From contig CANRIR010000023.1 of NCBI GenBank assembly GCA_947630735.1, forward strand, positions 1 through 34,149: 34,149 bases of DNA, in the 5' to 3' direction. The first letter of the stretch is position 1, and each line of letters starts with the position of its first letter. Positions 7,657 to 15,176 of this stretch are shown piece after piece. Made by a program: the position numbers and the translations under genes. The notes beneath the pieces are model-generated. The model ran no database searches. It was not told the origin of the DNA and worked only from the letters and a program-made list of their open reading frames with translations. The stretch is from an uncultured Marvinbryantia sp. GTDB taxonomy: Bacteria > Bacillota > Clostridia > Lachnospirales > Lachnospiraceae.

Positions 7657-7875
7657 ATGGGAAGCAAAGGATTCGACTATACAGCGCTGGTCATTGCGGT
7701 GATCGGGGCGATCAACTGGGGCCTCATCGGGATATTCCGTCTGGATCTGGTGAAGATGATCTTCGGGGATATGACCTGGATCTCCAGAATCGTTTACGTG
7801 CTGGTTGGACTCAGCGGGCTGTACCTTTTGAGCTTTTTCGGAAGAGTCGGAAATGGCGAAGAGGTGCACGCGTAG
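7657..7875 (+). CDS. Small DUF378 membrane protein
   Basis: A 72-residue protein with two membrane helices. It shows the DUF378 (PF04070) pattern: an AVIGAINWGLIGIF segment near residue 17, a DLV/FGDM connection near 30-40, and the closing RIVYVLVGLSGLYLL helix near 44. Function is unknown in the family; such proteins are small inner-membrane proteins found singly in many Firmicutes. AGGAGGTG precedes the ATG at 7657. It is followed by a GCGGGG/CCCCGC-type hairpin at 7887-7908, so it is probably not cotranscribed with the barnase gene, which has its own promoter. Confidence 0.82.
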   Translation: MGSKGFDYTALVIAVIGAINWGLIGIFRLDLVKMIFGDMTWISRIVYVLVGLSGLYLLSFFGRVGNGEEVHA

Positions 7876-7886
7876 AGAAGTACAGG

Positions 7887-7908
7887 GCGGGGGACAGAAG
7901 TTCCCCGC
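7887..7908 (+). terminator. Hairpin after the DUF378 gene
   Basis: GCGGGGGAC at 7887-7895 pairs with GTTCCCCGC at 7900-7908 (one G-T pair) around an AGAA loop. No clear T-run follows and the next -35 box begins 3 bp on, so termination would be weak. Confidence 0.5.
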
Positions 7909-7910
7909 TC

Positions 7911-7939
7911 TTGACTTGTATTTTTGCATCGTGTATCAT
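7911..7939 (+). promoter_or_regulatory. Promoter for the barnase-barstar-GTPase operon
   Basis: TTGACT at 7911-7916 and TATCAT at 7934-7939 with a 17-bp spacer. The start point would lie about 20 bases before the barnase-like start codon. No other promoter was recognised before spo0A. Confidence 0.75.
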
Positions 7940-7965
7940 GGGAATATCACGACAGAAAGGAAGCG

Positions 7966-8568
7966 ATGAGTATGTGTCGGAATATATTTAAGAGGCTTTG
8001 TCTGCTGCTGGTGTTTGTGCTTGCCATGACGCACGTCTCCGGGTGCGCCCTGCTGTACACCTCGTATGAGATGGAGGATTCCGCCATCAGCGCGGCGGAC
8101 AGCGCGAAGACCACGGCGAAGGCGAACAGCTCCAGTCAGTCCTCAAAAGACGATTCTTCTCAAAAAAACGATTCTTCTCAAAAAAGTAATTCTTCCCAAA
8201 AGAGCGATTCCACAGGGGAGGAGCTCGACGAGGACGGCTCGTATTACTCGAAGGATGATGTAGCGCTCTACATCCATACATACGGCAAACTGCCGGACAA
8301 TTTTATCACCAAAAAAGAGGCCCAGAAGCTGGGCTGGGAGGGCGGTTCGGTGGACTCCTACGCGCCCGGGAAGGCGATCGGCGGCGACCGCTTCGGCAAC
8401 TATGAGGGGAACCTGCCGGAGAAGAAGGGGCGCACCTACACGGAGTGCGATATCGACACCAAGGGAAAGAGCCGCGGGGCAAAGCGCATCGTCTTTTCCA
8501 ACGACGGCCTTATCTATTACACGGACGACCACTATGAGACGTTTACACTGCTGTACGGAGATGAGTAA
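7966..8568 (+). CDS. Barnase-type ribonuclease lipoprotein
   Basis: A secreted guanyl-preferring ribonuclease of the barnase (N1/T1) family that would cut single-stranded RNA outside the producer or in a rival. The 200-residue product has a signal peptide with a lipobox ending in Cys27 (HVSGC), a Ser/Lys/Gln linker of about residues 45-85, and a barnase domain from about residue 96. The domain keeps the catalytic set by comparison with barnase: Lys116, Glu160, Arg170, Arg174 and His189, within KLPDNFITK, GRTYTE and DDHYETF blocks. Barnase itself is freely secreted, so lipid anchoring is unusual. GAAAGGA precedes the ATG at 7966; ATG at 7972 is an alternative. Barstar starts 5 bases after the stop. 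Confidence 0.92.
   Translation: MSMCRNIFKRLCLLLVFVLAMTHVSGCALLYTSYEMEDSAISAADSAKTTAKANSSSQSSKDDSSQKNDSSQKSNSSQKSDSTGEELDEDGSYYSKDDVALYIHTYGKLPDNFITKKEAQKLGWEGGSVDSYAPGKAIGGDRFGNYEGNLPEKKGRTYTECDIDTKGKSRGAKRIVFSNDGLIYYTDDHYETFTLLYGDE
8151..8204 (+). repeat. Three tandem 18-bp units in the barnase linker
   Basis: Units at 8151-8168, 8169-8186 and 8187-8204 follow the plan CGATTCTTCTCAAAAAAN and encode six residues each (DSSQKN, DSSQKS, NSSQKS), with partial units on each side. Runs of seven and six A make the tract prone to slippage. Unit loss or gain keeps the frame; a single-A change would cut off the ribonuclease domain. Confidence 0.85.
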
Positions 8569-8573
8569 CTGCC

Positions 8574-8843
8574 ATGAAGGAAATTTTGATCGACGGAAAC
8601 CATATACATAATAGGAAAGATCTGTACCGGATCCTGAGGGATCAGCTCGCGTCGGACCATTTTACGGGGAATAATCTGGACGCGCTGTACGACATCCTCA
8701 CGGAGCAGAGAGAACCCGTGCAGGCTCGCATCGTGAACCCGCAGGCCCTGCGGGAAGCCCTGGGGGATTATCTGGATAAGCTTCTGCGCGTGCTTATCGA
8801 CAGTGCGAAAATAGTGGGGGAAAGGGACAGCGATGGCAGATAA
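8574..8843 (+). CDS. Barstar-family ribonuclease inhibitor
   Basis: An 89-residue cytosolic inhibitor expected to plug the active site of the ribonuclease encoded just upstream. It matches barstar in length (about 90) and plan: an N-terminal strand, a helix near residues 14-26, and the inhibitor helix FTGNNLDALYDIL, where Asp36 and Asp40 match barstar Asp35 and Asp39 that contact barnase. The gene lies 5 bases after the barnase stop, so toxin and inhibitor are on one message; its ribosome binding site (GGAG) sits inside the end of the toxin gene. Its last codons overlap the GTPase-ribonuclease gene by 11 bases, which suggests translational coupling. Confidence 0.92.
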   Translation: MKEILIDGNHIHNRKDLYRILRDQLASDHFTGNNLDALYDILTEQREPVQARIVNPQALREALGDYLDKLLRVLIDSAKIVGERDSDGR

Positions 8844-11439
8844 CAGACTGGTGGCGGGGATCCTGGCCCACGTGGACGCGGGCAAGACCACCCTGGCGGA
8901 AAACATCCTGTACCGGCAGGGGAGCATACGCGCCATGGGCCGCGTGGACCACGGCGACACGTTCCTGGACACCAACGAGCTGGAGCGCGCCCGCGGGATT
9001 ACCATCTTTTCCAAGCAGGCGCTGTTTGCGCTGGACGAAAAGGAAGTGACGCTTCTGGACACGCCGGGGCATGTGGATTTTTCCTCGGAGATGGAGCGCA
9101 CCCTTCAGGTGCTGGACTATGCCATCCTGGTGATCAGCGCGCCGGACGGGGTGCAGGGCCATGTGCTCACTTTGTGGAAACTTCTGGAGCGCTATCAGGT
9201 GCCGGTGTTCCTGTTCGTGAACAAGATGGATCAGCCGGGCACGGACCGGGCGCGGGTTTTAGAAGAGCTGCGCGCCAGGCTGGACGGGCGCGTGGTGGAT
9301 TTTACCCTGCCCGAGAAGGAATTGTCTGAGGAGCTCGCGGTGTGCGACGAGGCCGTGCTGGAGCGCTATCTGGAGACGGATGCCGTGAGCGTGCAGGACA
9401 TCCGCTCGCTGATCCAAAGACGGCAGGCGTTTCCGTGCTATTTCGGGTCCGCCCTGAAGGACAGCGGGGTGGACGCATTTCTCGCGGGCTTTTCCCGCTA
9501 TACCGTCTGTCCGGCTTACCCGGAAGCGTTCGCCGCGCAGGTGTATAAGATCTCCCGGGACGCGCAGGGGAACCGCCTGACCCACATGAAGATCACGGGC
9601 GGAAGCCTGAAGGTAAAGATGGCCTTCCCGCAGGGGAAGGCGGATCAGATCCGCGTCTATTCGGGAGCGGGCTATCAGGCGGTTCCGGAGGCGCCGGCGG
9701 GCTGTGTCTGCGCGGTGGCGGGACTTGCGGACCTTCTGCCGGGGGACGGCCTGGGAGACCAGCCGGACGCCCCGCGCCCGGTGCTGGAGCCGGTGCTGAA
9801 ATACCGCGTCCTTTTGCCGGAGGGCTGCGACGTGCACGGGATGCTGAAAAAGCTGCGCCAGCTGGAAGAGGAGGATCCCATGCTGCGCATCGTCTGGGAC
9901 GAGCAGACCGGCGAGATCCACGCCCAGGTGATGGGCGAGGTGCAGATGGAGATCTTAAAGAGCATCATCCTGGAGCGCTTTGGCGTGGAGGCAGAATTCG
10001 GCGCGGGGAGCATCGTGTACAAGGAGACCATCACGCGGGCCGTGGAGGGCGTGGGGCATTTTGAACCCCTGCGCCATTATGCGGAGGTGCACCTTCTGCT
10101 GGAGCCCGGCGAGCGCGGCAGCGGCGTCGTGTTCGACACGGCCTGCAGCGAGGATAAGCTGGACCGCAACTGGCAGCGCCTCATCCTCACGAATCTGGCG
10201 GAAAAATGCCATGTGGGCGTTCTGGCGGGAGCGCCCATCACGGATATAAAGATCACGCTCATCGCGGGGCGCGCCCACTTGAAGCACACGGAGGGCGGCG
10301 ATTTCCGGCAGGCTACGTACCGCGCCGTGCGCCAGGGGCTGATGAGCACCGACAGTATTCTGCTGGAACCGATATACGGATTCCGGCTGGAGGTGCCGCC
10401 GGAGAACATCGGCCGCGCCATGGCGGATATCACCAGGATGCAGGGGACCTTTTCCGAGCCGGAGCAGGCGGACGGCCTGTCCGTGCTCACCGGGACGGTG
10501 CCGGTGTCGTCCATGGGGAACTATCAGAAAGAAGTGCTGGCCTACACGAAGGGCTGCGGACATCTGTTCTGTACCTTAAAGGGATATGAGCCCTGCCACA
10601 ACGAGCAGGAGGTGCTGGAGGCCGTCGGCTACCGCGCGGACCTGGATGAGCAGAATCCGTCCGGTTCCGTATTCTGCGCCCACGGGGCCGGATTTTATGT
10701 GCCCTGGGACCAGGTGCCGGGTTACATGCACCTGGAGAGCGCCTATCGCCCGCAGAGAGAGGAGGAACCGGCGGATGTGCGTCCGGAGCCTGCGCCCGCG
10801 GGGAATTCCTTCGGCGCCACGGACCGGGAGCTGGAGGAGATCTTCAACCGCACCTACCGGGCCGGGAAAGAGGACCGGGGCGGCTGGGGCAGGAGCCGCT
10901 TCACGCCTGCGCGCACCGTTCAGGCGATGCCTGCGAGGACAAAGCAGGAGGAGCCGAAGGAGGAGTGCCTGCTGGTGGACGGCTACAACATCATCTTTGC
11001 CTGGGAGGAGCTGCGGGAGCTGTCGAAGATCAACATCGAGAGCGCCAGGGGTAAGCTGATGGATATTCTCTGCAACTACCAGGGCCGCCGCGGAAATACG
11101 GTCATCCTGGTGTTTGACGCGTACAAAGTGGAGGGCGGAGTCGGCTCGGTGCAGAAGTACCACAATATTTATGTGGTGTACACGAAGGAGGCGGAGACCG
11201 CCGACCAGTACATCGAAAAGACGGTGCACCGGATCGCGAAGGACTACCGCGTGACGGTGGCCACCTCCGACGCCCTGGAGCAGATGATCATCTGGGGCGC
11301 GGGCGCGGCGCGGCTTTCCGCCCAGGGACTTTTTGAGGAGATCCGGGCGGAACACGAGCAGATGCGCGCGGAATACCTGGAAAAAGAGCGGCGCATCGGG
11401 GAGCGCGTGTCGGAGCGCATGCCGAAAAATGTCGAATGA
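8833..11439 (+). CDS. Tet(M)/EF-G-like translational GTPase fused to a Rae1/YacP-like NYN ribonuclease domain
   Basis: An 868-residue two-part protein. Residues 1 to about 640 form a ribosomal-protection-type translational GTPase with all G motifs: AHVDAGKT 12-19, RGIT 54-57, DTPGH 76-80, NKMD 130-133 and GSAL 205-208, then EF-G-like domains II to V. A charged linker follows (about 640-710). Residues 711 to about 840 form a YacP/Rae1-type NYN (PIN-like) domain beginning LLVDGYNII, with likely metal-binding Asp716, Asp762, Asp791 and Asp813. Rae1 of Bacillus subtilis cleaves mRNA in the ribosomal A site, so I infer a GTPase that delivers or times a ribosome-bound nuclease. The loop that clashes with tetracycline in Tet(M) (SPVSTPADFR) reads HLKHTEGGDFR here, so I do not call tetracycline resistance. 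The start overlaps barstar by 11 bases. Confidence 0.88.
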   Translation: MADNRLVAGILAHVDAGKTTLAENILYRQGSIRAMGRVDHGDTFLDTNELERARGITIFSKQALFALDEKEVTLLDTPGHVDFSSEMERTLQVLDYAILVISAPDGVQGHVLTLWKLLERYQVPVFLFVNKMDQPGTDRARVLEELRARLDGRVVDFTLPEKELSEELAVCDEAVLERYLETDAVSVQDIRSLIQRRQAFPCYFGSALKDSGVDAFLAGFSRYTVCPAYPEAFAAQVYKISRDAQGNRLTHMKITGGSLKVKMAFPQGKADQIRVYSGAGYQAVPEAPAGCVCAVAGLADLLPGDGLGDQPDAPRPVLEPVLKYRVLLPEGCDVHGMLKKLRQLEEEDPMLRIVWDEQTGEIHAQVMGEVQMEILKSIILERFGVEAEFGAGSIVYKETITRAVEGVGHFEPLRHYAEVHLLLEPGERGSGVVFDTACSEDKLDRNWQRLILTNLAEKCHVGVLAGAPITDIKITLIAGRAHLKHTEGGDFRQATYRAVRQGLMSTDSILLEPIYGFRLEVPPENIGRAMADITRMQGTFSEPEQADGLSVLTGTVPVSSMGNYQKEVLAYTKGCGHLFCTLKGYEPCHNEQEVLEAVGYRADLDEQNPSGSVFCAHGAGFYVPWDQVPGYMHLESAYRPQREEEPADVRPEPAPAGNSFGATDRELEEIFNRTYRAGKEDRGGWGRSRFTPARTVQAMPARTKQEEPKEECLLVDGYNIIFAWEELRELSKINIESARGKLMDILCNYQGRRGNTVILVFDAYKVEGGVGSVQKYHNIYVVYTKEAETADQYIEKTVHRIAKDYRVTVATSDALEQMIIWGAGAARLSAQGLFEEIRAEHEQMRAEYLEKERRIGERVSERMPKNVE
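11430..11436 (+). promoter_or_regulatory. 0A box (Spo0A binding site)
   Basis: TGTCGAA is an exact match to the Spo0A recognition heptamer. It lies 19 bp upstream of the spo0A -35 box and overlaps the last codons of the upstream gene. This position suits autoregulation, but a heptamer can occur by chance. Confidence 0.5.
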
Positions 11440-11455
11440 TTACGATGGAAATTTC

Positions 11456-11485
11456 TTGATTCCGGCGTTCAATTGCAGATATAAT
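11456..11485 (+). promoter_or_regulatory. spo0A promoter
   Basis: TTGATT at 11456-11461 and a consensus TATAAT at 11480-11485 with an 18-bp spacer. The start point would be about 25 bases before the TTG start codon. Confidence 0.7.
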
Positions 11486-11516
11486 ATAGCAAAAGAAATA
11501 ATCGGAGGGCGGACTT

Positions 11517-12317
11517 TTGGAAAAATTACATGTGGCGATCGCGGACGACAATGAGAGGATGCTAGCGCTTCTGGAGAGCATTGTCAGCAGCGACAAAGAA
11601 CTGGAAGTGGTCGGAAAAGCGGGCAACGGGGAGGATCTCGAAGCGATCATCAGGCAGAAAGAACCGGACGTCGTCCTTCTGGATATCATCATGCCGAAGG
11701 GGGACGGGCTCAATGTGATGCGCAGGATCAACATGGACACGGGGATCAAAAAGCACCCGGCGTTTATCGTGATCACGGCGGTGAGCCAGGAGAAGATCAC
11801 GGAGGACGCCTTCGACCTGGGCGCGGACTACTACATATTAAAGCCGTTCGACAACGAGATGATCATCAACCGCATCAAGCATGTGCGCCAGCGGGAGCGG
11901 GAGCGCAATTTTGCGGAGGTGCGCAAAGTCAATGCCTACGAGAGCAAGAACGAATACATTGAGCGCAACCTGGAGACGGATGTGACCAACATCATCCACG
12001 AGATCGGCGTCCCGGCGCACATCAAGGGCTACCAGTATCTGCGGGATGCCATCATCATGTCGGTGAGCGACATGGAGATGCTCAACTCCATCACCAAGAT
12101 CCTCTACCCCATGATCGCGAAGAAGCACCAGACCACGCCAAGCCGCGTGGAGCGGGCCATCCGGCACGCCATCGAGGTGGCGTGGAGCAGGGGAAAGATG
12201 GACACCATCGATGAGCTGTTCGGCTATACGGTAAACGGGGGAAAGGGCAAGCCCACAAACTCGGAGTTTATCGCGCTGATCGCCGACAAGGTGCGCCTGG
12301 AATATAAAAACCGCTGA
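11517..12317 (+). CDS. spo0A: Sporulation master regulator Spo0A
   Basis: The response regulator that, when phosphorylated, commits the cell to sporulation and reshapes stationary-phase expression. The 266-residue product matches the usual length of about 267. The receiver domain has Asp10/Asp11, the phospho-acceptor Asp56 in VVLLDIIMP, and Lys109 in YILKP. The C-terminal DNA-binding domain (about 150-266) contains the recognition helix [15 protein letters not shown] near residue 209 and the conserved [14 protein letters not shown] end. The TTG start is supported by GGAGG 8 bases upstream. In many Clostridia spoIVB lies next to spo0A; here the neighbour is the GTPase-ribonuclease gene. A 0A box and a sigma-A promoter precede it, so self-control is likely. 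Confidence 0.97.
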   Translation: MEKLHVAIADDNERMLALLESIVSSDKELEVVGKAGNGEDLEAIIRQKEPDVVLLDIIMPKGDGLNVMRRINMDTGIKKHPAFIVITAVSQEKITEDAFDLGADYYILKPFDNEMIINRIKHVRQRERERNFAEVRKVNAYESKNEYIERNLETDVTNIIHEIGVPAHIKGYQYLRDAIIMSVSDMEMLNSITKILYPMIAKKHQTTPSRVERAIRHAIEVAWSRGKMDTIDELFGYTVNGGKGKPTNSEFIALIADKVRLEYKNR

Positions 12318-12335
12318 AGATCCCCGGCGGATCTT
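12317..12335 (+). terminator. Short hairpin at the spo0A stop codon
   Basis: AAGATCC at 12317-12323 pairs perfectly with GGATCTT at 12329-12335 around 5 bases. No T-run follows, so it is more likely an RNA-stability or weak attenuation element than a full terminator. Confidence 0.4.
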
Positions 12336-12364
12336 ACTACAAAAGAGAATGGAGCAGCAGACAA

Positions 12365-13567
12365 ATGACAGCAGTTTATTTATCGCCGCTGTATGTGGCG
12401 TGGAATATCGTACAGCTTATCTGGATATTAAGGTGGATGGGAGCCTGTTCCGGCGCGTTCCGCACAGTCTGGGCGCGTTCGGCGGTGGTGCTCCTGTACG
12501 CCTTTTTTGCGTCCAGTCTTCTCATCGCCTTTTTCCTGCCGCCCTCCAGGCTGCAGCGGGCCATGAAGCTCATCAGCAATTACTGGCTGGGCGTGCTTCT
12601 CTACATGACGCTGACCATCGGGGCGGCGCTGATCCTGCGCTTTATCCTGCGCAGGATACCGGGCTTTCCGAAAGAATTTTTGTACTCCCGGCACGGCCTT
12701 GCGGCGGCGGGCGGCGTCTGCGCGGCGGTGGTCCTGGCCCTGAGCGTGTGGGGCATCGTCAACGCCCGCATCATCCGCACCACGCGCTATGAGGTGACAG
12801 TGGAAAAGGCCTGCGATATCCCGCAGGATCCCCTGCGCATCGCGCTGGTGGCGGATCTGCACCTGGGGTATAACATCAGCAACGGCAGTATGAAAACGAT
12901 GGTGGAGAAGATCAACGCGGAACAGCCGGACCTTGTGGTGATCGCCGGGGATATTTTCGACAACCAGTATGAGGCCCTGGAGGATCCCGAGGAGCTTGCG
13001 CAGATCCTGTCGGGGTTAGAGAGCACCTACGGCGTGTACGCCTGCTACGGCAACCACGACATCGAGGAGCCCATCCTGGCGGGCTTCACGTTTTCCTCTT
13101 CCGGGAAAAAGCAGAGCGACATCCGCATGGATGAGCTCCTGGAAAAGGCTGATATCCGGCTTTTGCGGGACGAGGCGGTTCTGATCGGCGGCGCGTTTTA
13201 TCTTTACGGGCGGCCGGATTACGAGCGGCCGGGGCGCGGCATCGATGTGCGGAAAACGCCGCAGGAGATCACGGCGGACATGGATCTTACAAAGCCCGTC
13301 GTCGTCCTCGACCACGAGCCGCGGGAGCTTTCCGAGCTTGCGGACGCCGGCGTGGACCTGGATCTGTGCGGGCACACCCACGACGGCCAGATCTTCCCCT
13401 TCAATCTTACGGTCAGCCTGATGTGGGAGAATTCCTGCGGTTATCTGAAAAAAGGGAACATGCACAACATCGTGACCTCCGGGCTGGGCGTGTTCGGGCC
13501 CTTCATGCGCGTGGGGACCAGATCCGAGATCTGCATCGTGGATGTGAATTTTCAGCCGGCACAATGA
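12365..13567 (+). CDS. Membrane-anchored metallophosphoesterase
   Basis: A calcineurin-like phosphoesterase of the YkuE type, 400 residues. The first 135 residues hold about four membrane helices; the rest is a dimetal phosphoesterase domain with VADLHLGY (Asp164, His166), AGDIFDNQ near residue 196, YGNHDIE near 230, and DHEP plus CGHTHDGQIF near 315-340. The metal-binding residues are all present. Relatives act on phospholipid-like or other phosphodiesters at the membrane, but the substrate here cannot be named. GGAG about 12 bases upstream supports the ATG at 12365. It follows spo0A by 47 bases and may be read through from it. Confidence 0.87.
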   Translation: MTAVYLSPLYVAWNIVQLIWILRWMGACSGAFRTVWARSAVVLLYAFFASSLLIAFFLPPSRLQRAMKLISNYWLGVLLYMTLTIGAALILRFILRRIPGFPKEFLYSRHGLAAAGGVCAAVVLALSVWGIVNARIIRTTRYEVTVEKACDIPQDPLRIALVADLHLGYNISNGSMKTMVEKINAEQPDLVVIAGDIFDNQYEALEDPEELAQILSGLESTYGVYACYGNHDIEEPILAGFTFSSSGKKQSDIRMDELLEKADIRLLRDEAVLIGGAFYLYGRPDYERPGRGIDVRKTPQEITADMDLTKPVVVLDHEPRELSELADAGVDLDLCGHTHDGQIFPFNLTVSLMWENSCGYLKKGNMHNIVTSGLGVFGPFMRVGTRSEICIVDVNFQPAQ

Positions 13568-13586
13568 TGGATTTTGAGGTTTTTAG

Positions 13587-13615
13587 TTGCGCTTTTGGAG
13601 AAATTAGGTTATACT
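13587..13615 (+). promoter_or_regulatory. glgA promoter
   Basis: TTGCGC at 13587-13592 and TATACT at 13610-13615 with a 17-bp spacer, about 30 bp before the glgA start codon. Confidence 0.65.
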
Positions 13616-13644
13616 ACAGGTATCAAACGTGACGGGAGGTTTCC

Positions 13645-15084
13645 ATGAAAAAAATTCTTTTTGTTGCATCAGAGGGTGTTCCGTTTATCAAAACAGGAGG
13701 ACTGGCGGATGTGGTAGGCTCGCTCCCGAAATACCTGAGTAAAGATGAATTTGACGTGCGCGTGATTCTTCCGAAATATCTTTGCATGCGCGATGATCTG
13801 AAGAACCGGTTAAACTATGTCGCTCATTTTTACATGGATCTGGGCTGGAGAACCCAATATGTAGGTATTCTGGAAACGGTCTATGACGGAGTGCAGTTTT
13901 ATTTTATTGATAACGAATATTATTTTTCCGGTTTCAAACCCTACGGAAATATTTTTGAAGATATAGAAAAATTTGCTTTCTTCTCAAAGGCGGCGCTGTC
14001 GGCCCTGCCGGTCATCGGCTTCCAGCCGGACATCGTGCACTGCCACGACTGGCAGACGGGCCTGATCCCCGTGTTTTTGAAGGATAAGTTCCACGACGGC
14101 CCGTTCTTCGCCAACATGAAATCCATCATGACCATCCACAACCTGAAGTTCCAGGGCGTGTGGGACGTCAAGACGGTCAAGAACATCACCGGCCTGCCGG
14201 ACTACTATTTCACGCCGGATAAACTGGAGGCCTACGGGGACGCCAACTACTTAAAGGGCGGCCTGGTGTACGCGGACGTGCTGACCACCGTGAGCCCCAC
14301 CTACGCGGAGGAGATCAAGACGCCGTTCTACGGGGAGAACCTGAACGGTCTTCTGATGGCCCGCTCCCACGACCTGCGCGGCATCGTGAACGGCATCGAC
14401 TACGACGAGTACAATCCGGACACCGACACCATGATCGAGAAGACCTACAACGCCCGCACATTCCGCAAGGAGAAGATCAAGAACAAGATCGCCCTGCAGA
14501 AAGAGCTGGGGCTGCGCCAGAACGATAAGATGTTTATGATCGGCATCGTGTCCCGCCTCACGGACCAGAAGGGGTTTGACCTCATCGCCTACATGATGGA
14601 GGAGATGTGCCAGCAGGATTGGCAGATCGTGGTCCTGGGCACGGGCGAGGAGCGCTACGAGAACATGTTCCGCCATTTCGCGTGGAAATATCCGGACAAG
14701 GTTTCGGCCCAGATCTATTACTCCGAGGCGATGTCCCACAAGATCTACGCGGCGTCCGACGCATTCCTCATGCCGTCGCTGTTTGAGCCGTGCGGACTGA
14801 GCCAGCTGATGAGCCTGCGCTACGGCACGCTTCCCATCGTGCGCGAGACGGGCGGCCTCAAGGACACCGTGCAGCCCTACAACGAGTACGAGGGCACGGG
14901 CACGGGATTCAGCTTCTGCAACTACAACGCCCACGAGATGTACAACACCATCCGCTACGCCCACTCCGTATATGTGGACAAAAAGCGCGAGTGGAACAAG
15001 ATGATCGACCGCGCCATGGCGGCGGACTTCTCCTGGAAGGCTTCCGCGGACAAGTACGCGGAGATGTACAACTGGCTGGCGTAA
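13645..15084 (+). CDS. glgA: Glycogen synthase GlgA
   Basis: Transfers glucose from ADP-glucose to a growing alpha-1,4-glucan (GT5 family). The 479-residue product has the N-terminal substrate loop with Lys16 in FIKTGGLADV, HDWQTG near residue 133, the SRLTDQKG segment near 309, and the C-terminal EPCGLSQ and ETGGLKDT motifs of the GT-B fold. GGGAGG lies 7 bases before the ATG at 13645. No glgB, glgC or glgP is in the window, so it stands alone with its own promoter. Base use is odd: roughly the first 340 bases prefer A or T at third codon positions, while from about 13985 nearly every codon ends in G or C, suggesting a recombinant gene. Confidence 0.96.
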   Translation: MKKILFVASEGVPFIKTGGLADVVGSLPKYLSKDEFDVRVILPKYLCMRDDLKNRLNYVAHFYMDLGWRTQYVGILETVYDGVQFYFIDNEYYFSGFKPYGNIFEDIEKFAFFSKAALSALPVIGFQPDIVHCHDWQTGLIPVFLKDKFHDGPFFANMKSIMTIHNLKFQGVWDVKTVKNITGLPDYYFTPDKLEAYGDANYLKGGLVYADVLTTVSPTYAEEIKTPFYGENLNGLLMARSHDLRGIVNGIDYDEYNPDTDTMIEKTYNARTFRKEKIKNKIALQKELGLRQNDKMFMIGIVSRLTDQKGFDLIAYMMEEMCQQDWQIVVLGTGEERYENMFRHFAWKYPDKVSAQIYYSEAMSHKIYAASDAFLMPSLFEPCGLSQLMSLRYGTLPIVRETGGLKDTVQPYNEYEGTGTGFSFCNYNAHEMYNTIRYAHSVYVDKKREWNKMIDRAMAADFSWKASADKYAEMYNWLA

Positions 15085-15113
15085 GTAAAAAAATCGATCC
15101 TTATTTCAGAATA

Positions 15114-15173
15114 AAAAGCCCTTCTTACCGGCATACTAGTTCCTGTAACGATATGTCGATAAGGAGGGCTTTT
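15114..15173 (+). terminator. Terminator-like hairpin that buries the next Shine-Dalgarno site
   Basis: AAAAGCCCTTCTTA at 15114-15127 pairs with TAAGGAGGGCTTTT at 15160-15173, 14 bp with one G-T pair and a 32-base loop. The 3' arm carries both the T-run of a terminator for glgA and the AAGGAGG used by the gene starting at 15177. The 3' arm therefore cannot be paired and serve as a free ribosome binding site at the same time. Confidence 0.7.
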
Positions 15174-15176
15174 ATT

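Noticed and set aside
8833-11439. Calling the GTPase a tetracycline resistance gene
   Set aside because: The drug-site loop differs from Tet(M), and a nuclease domain is fused on, so resistance should not be assumed.
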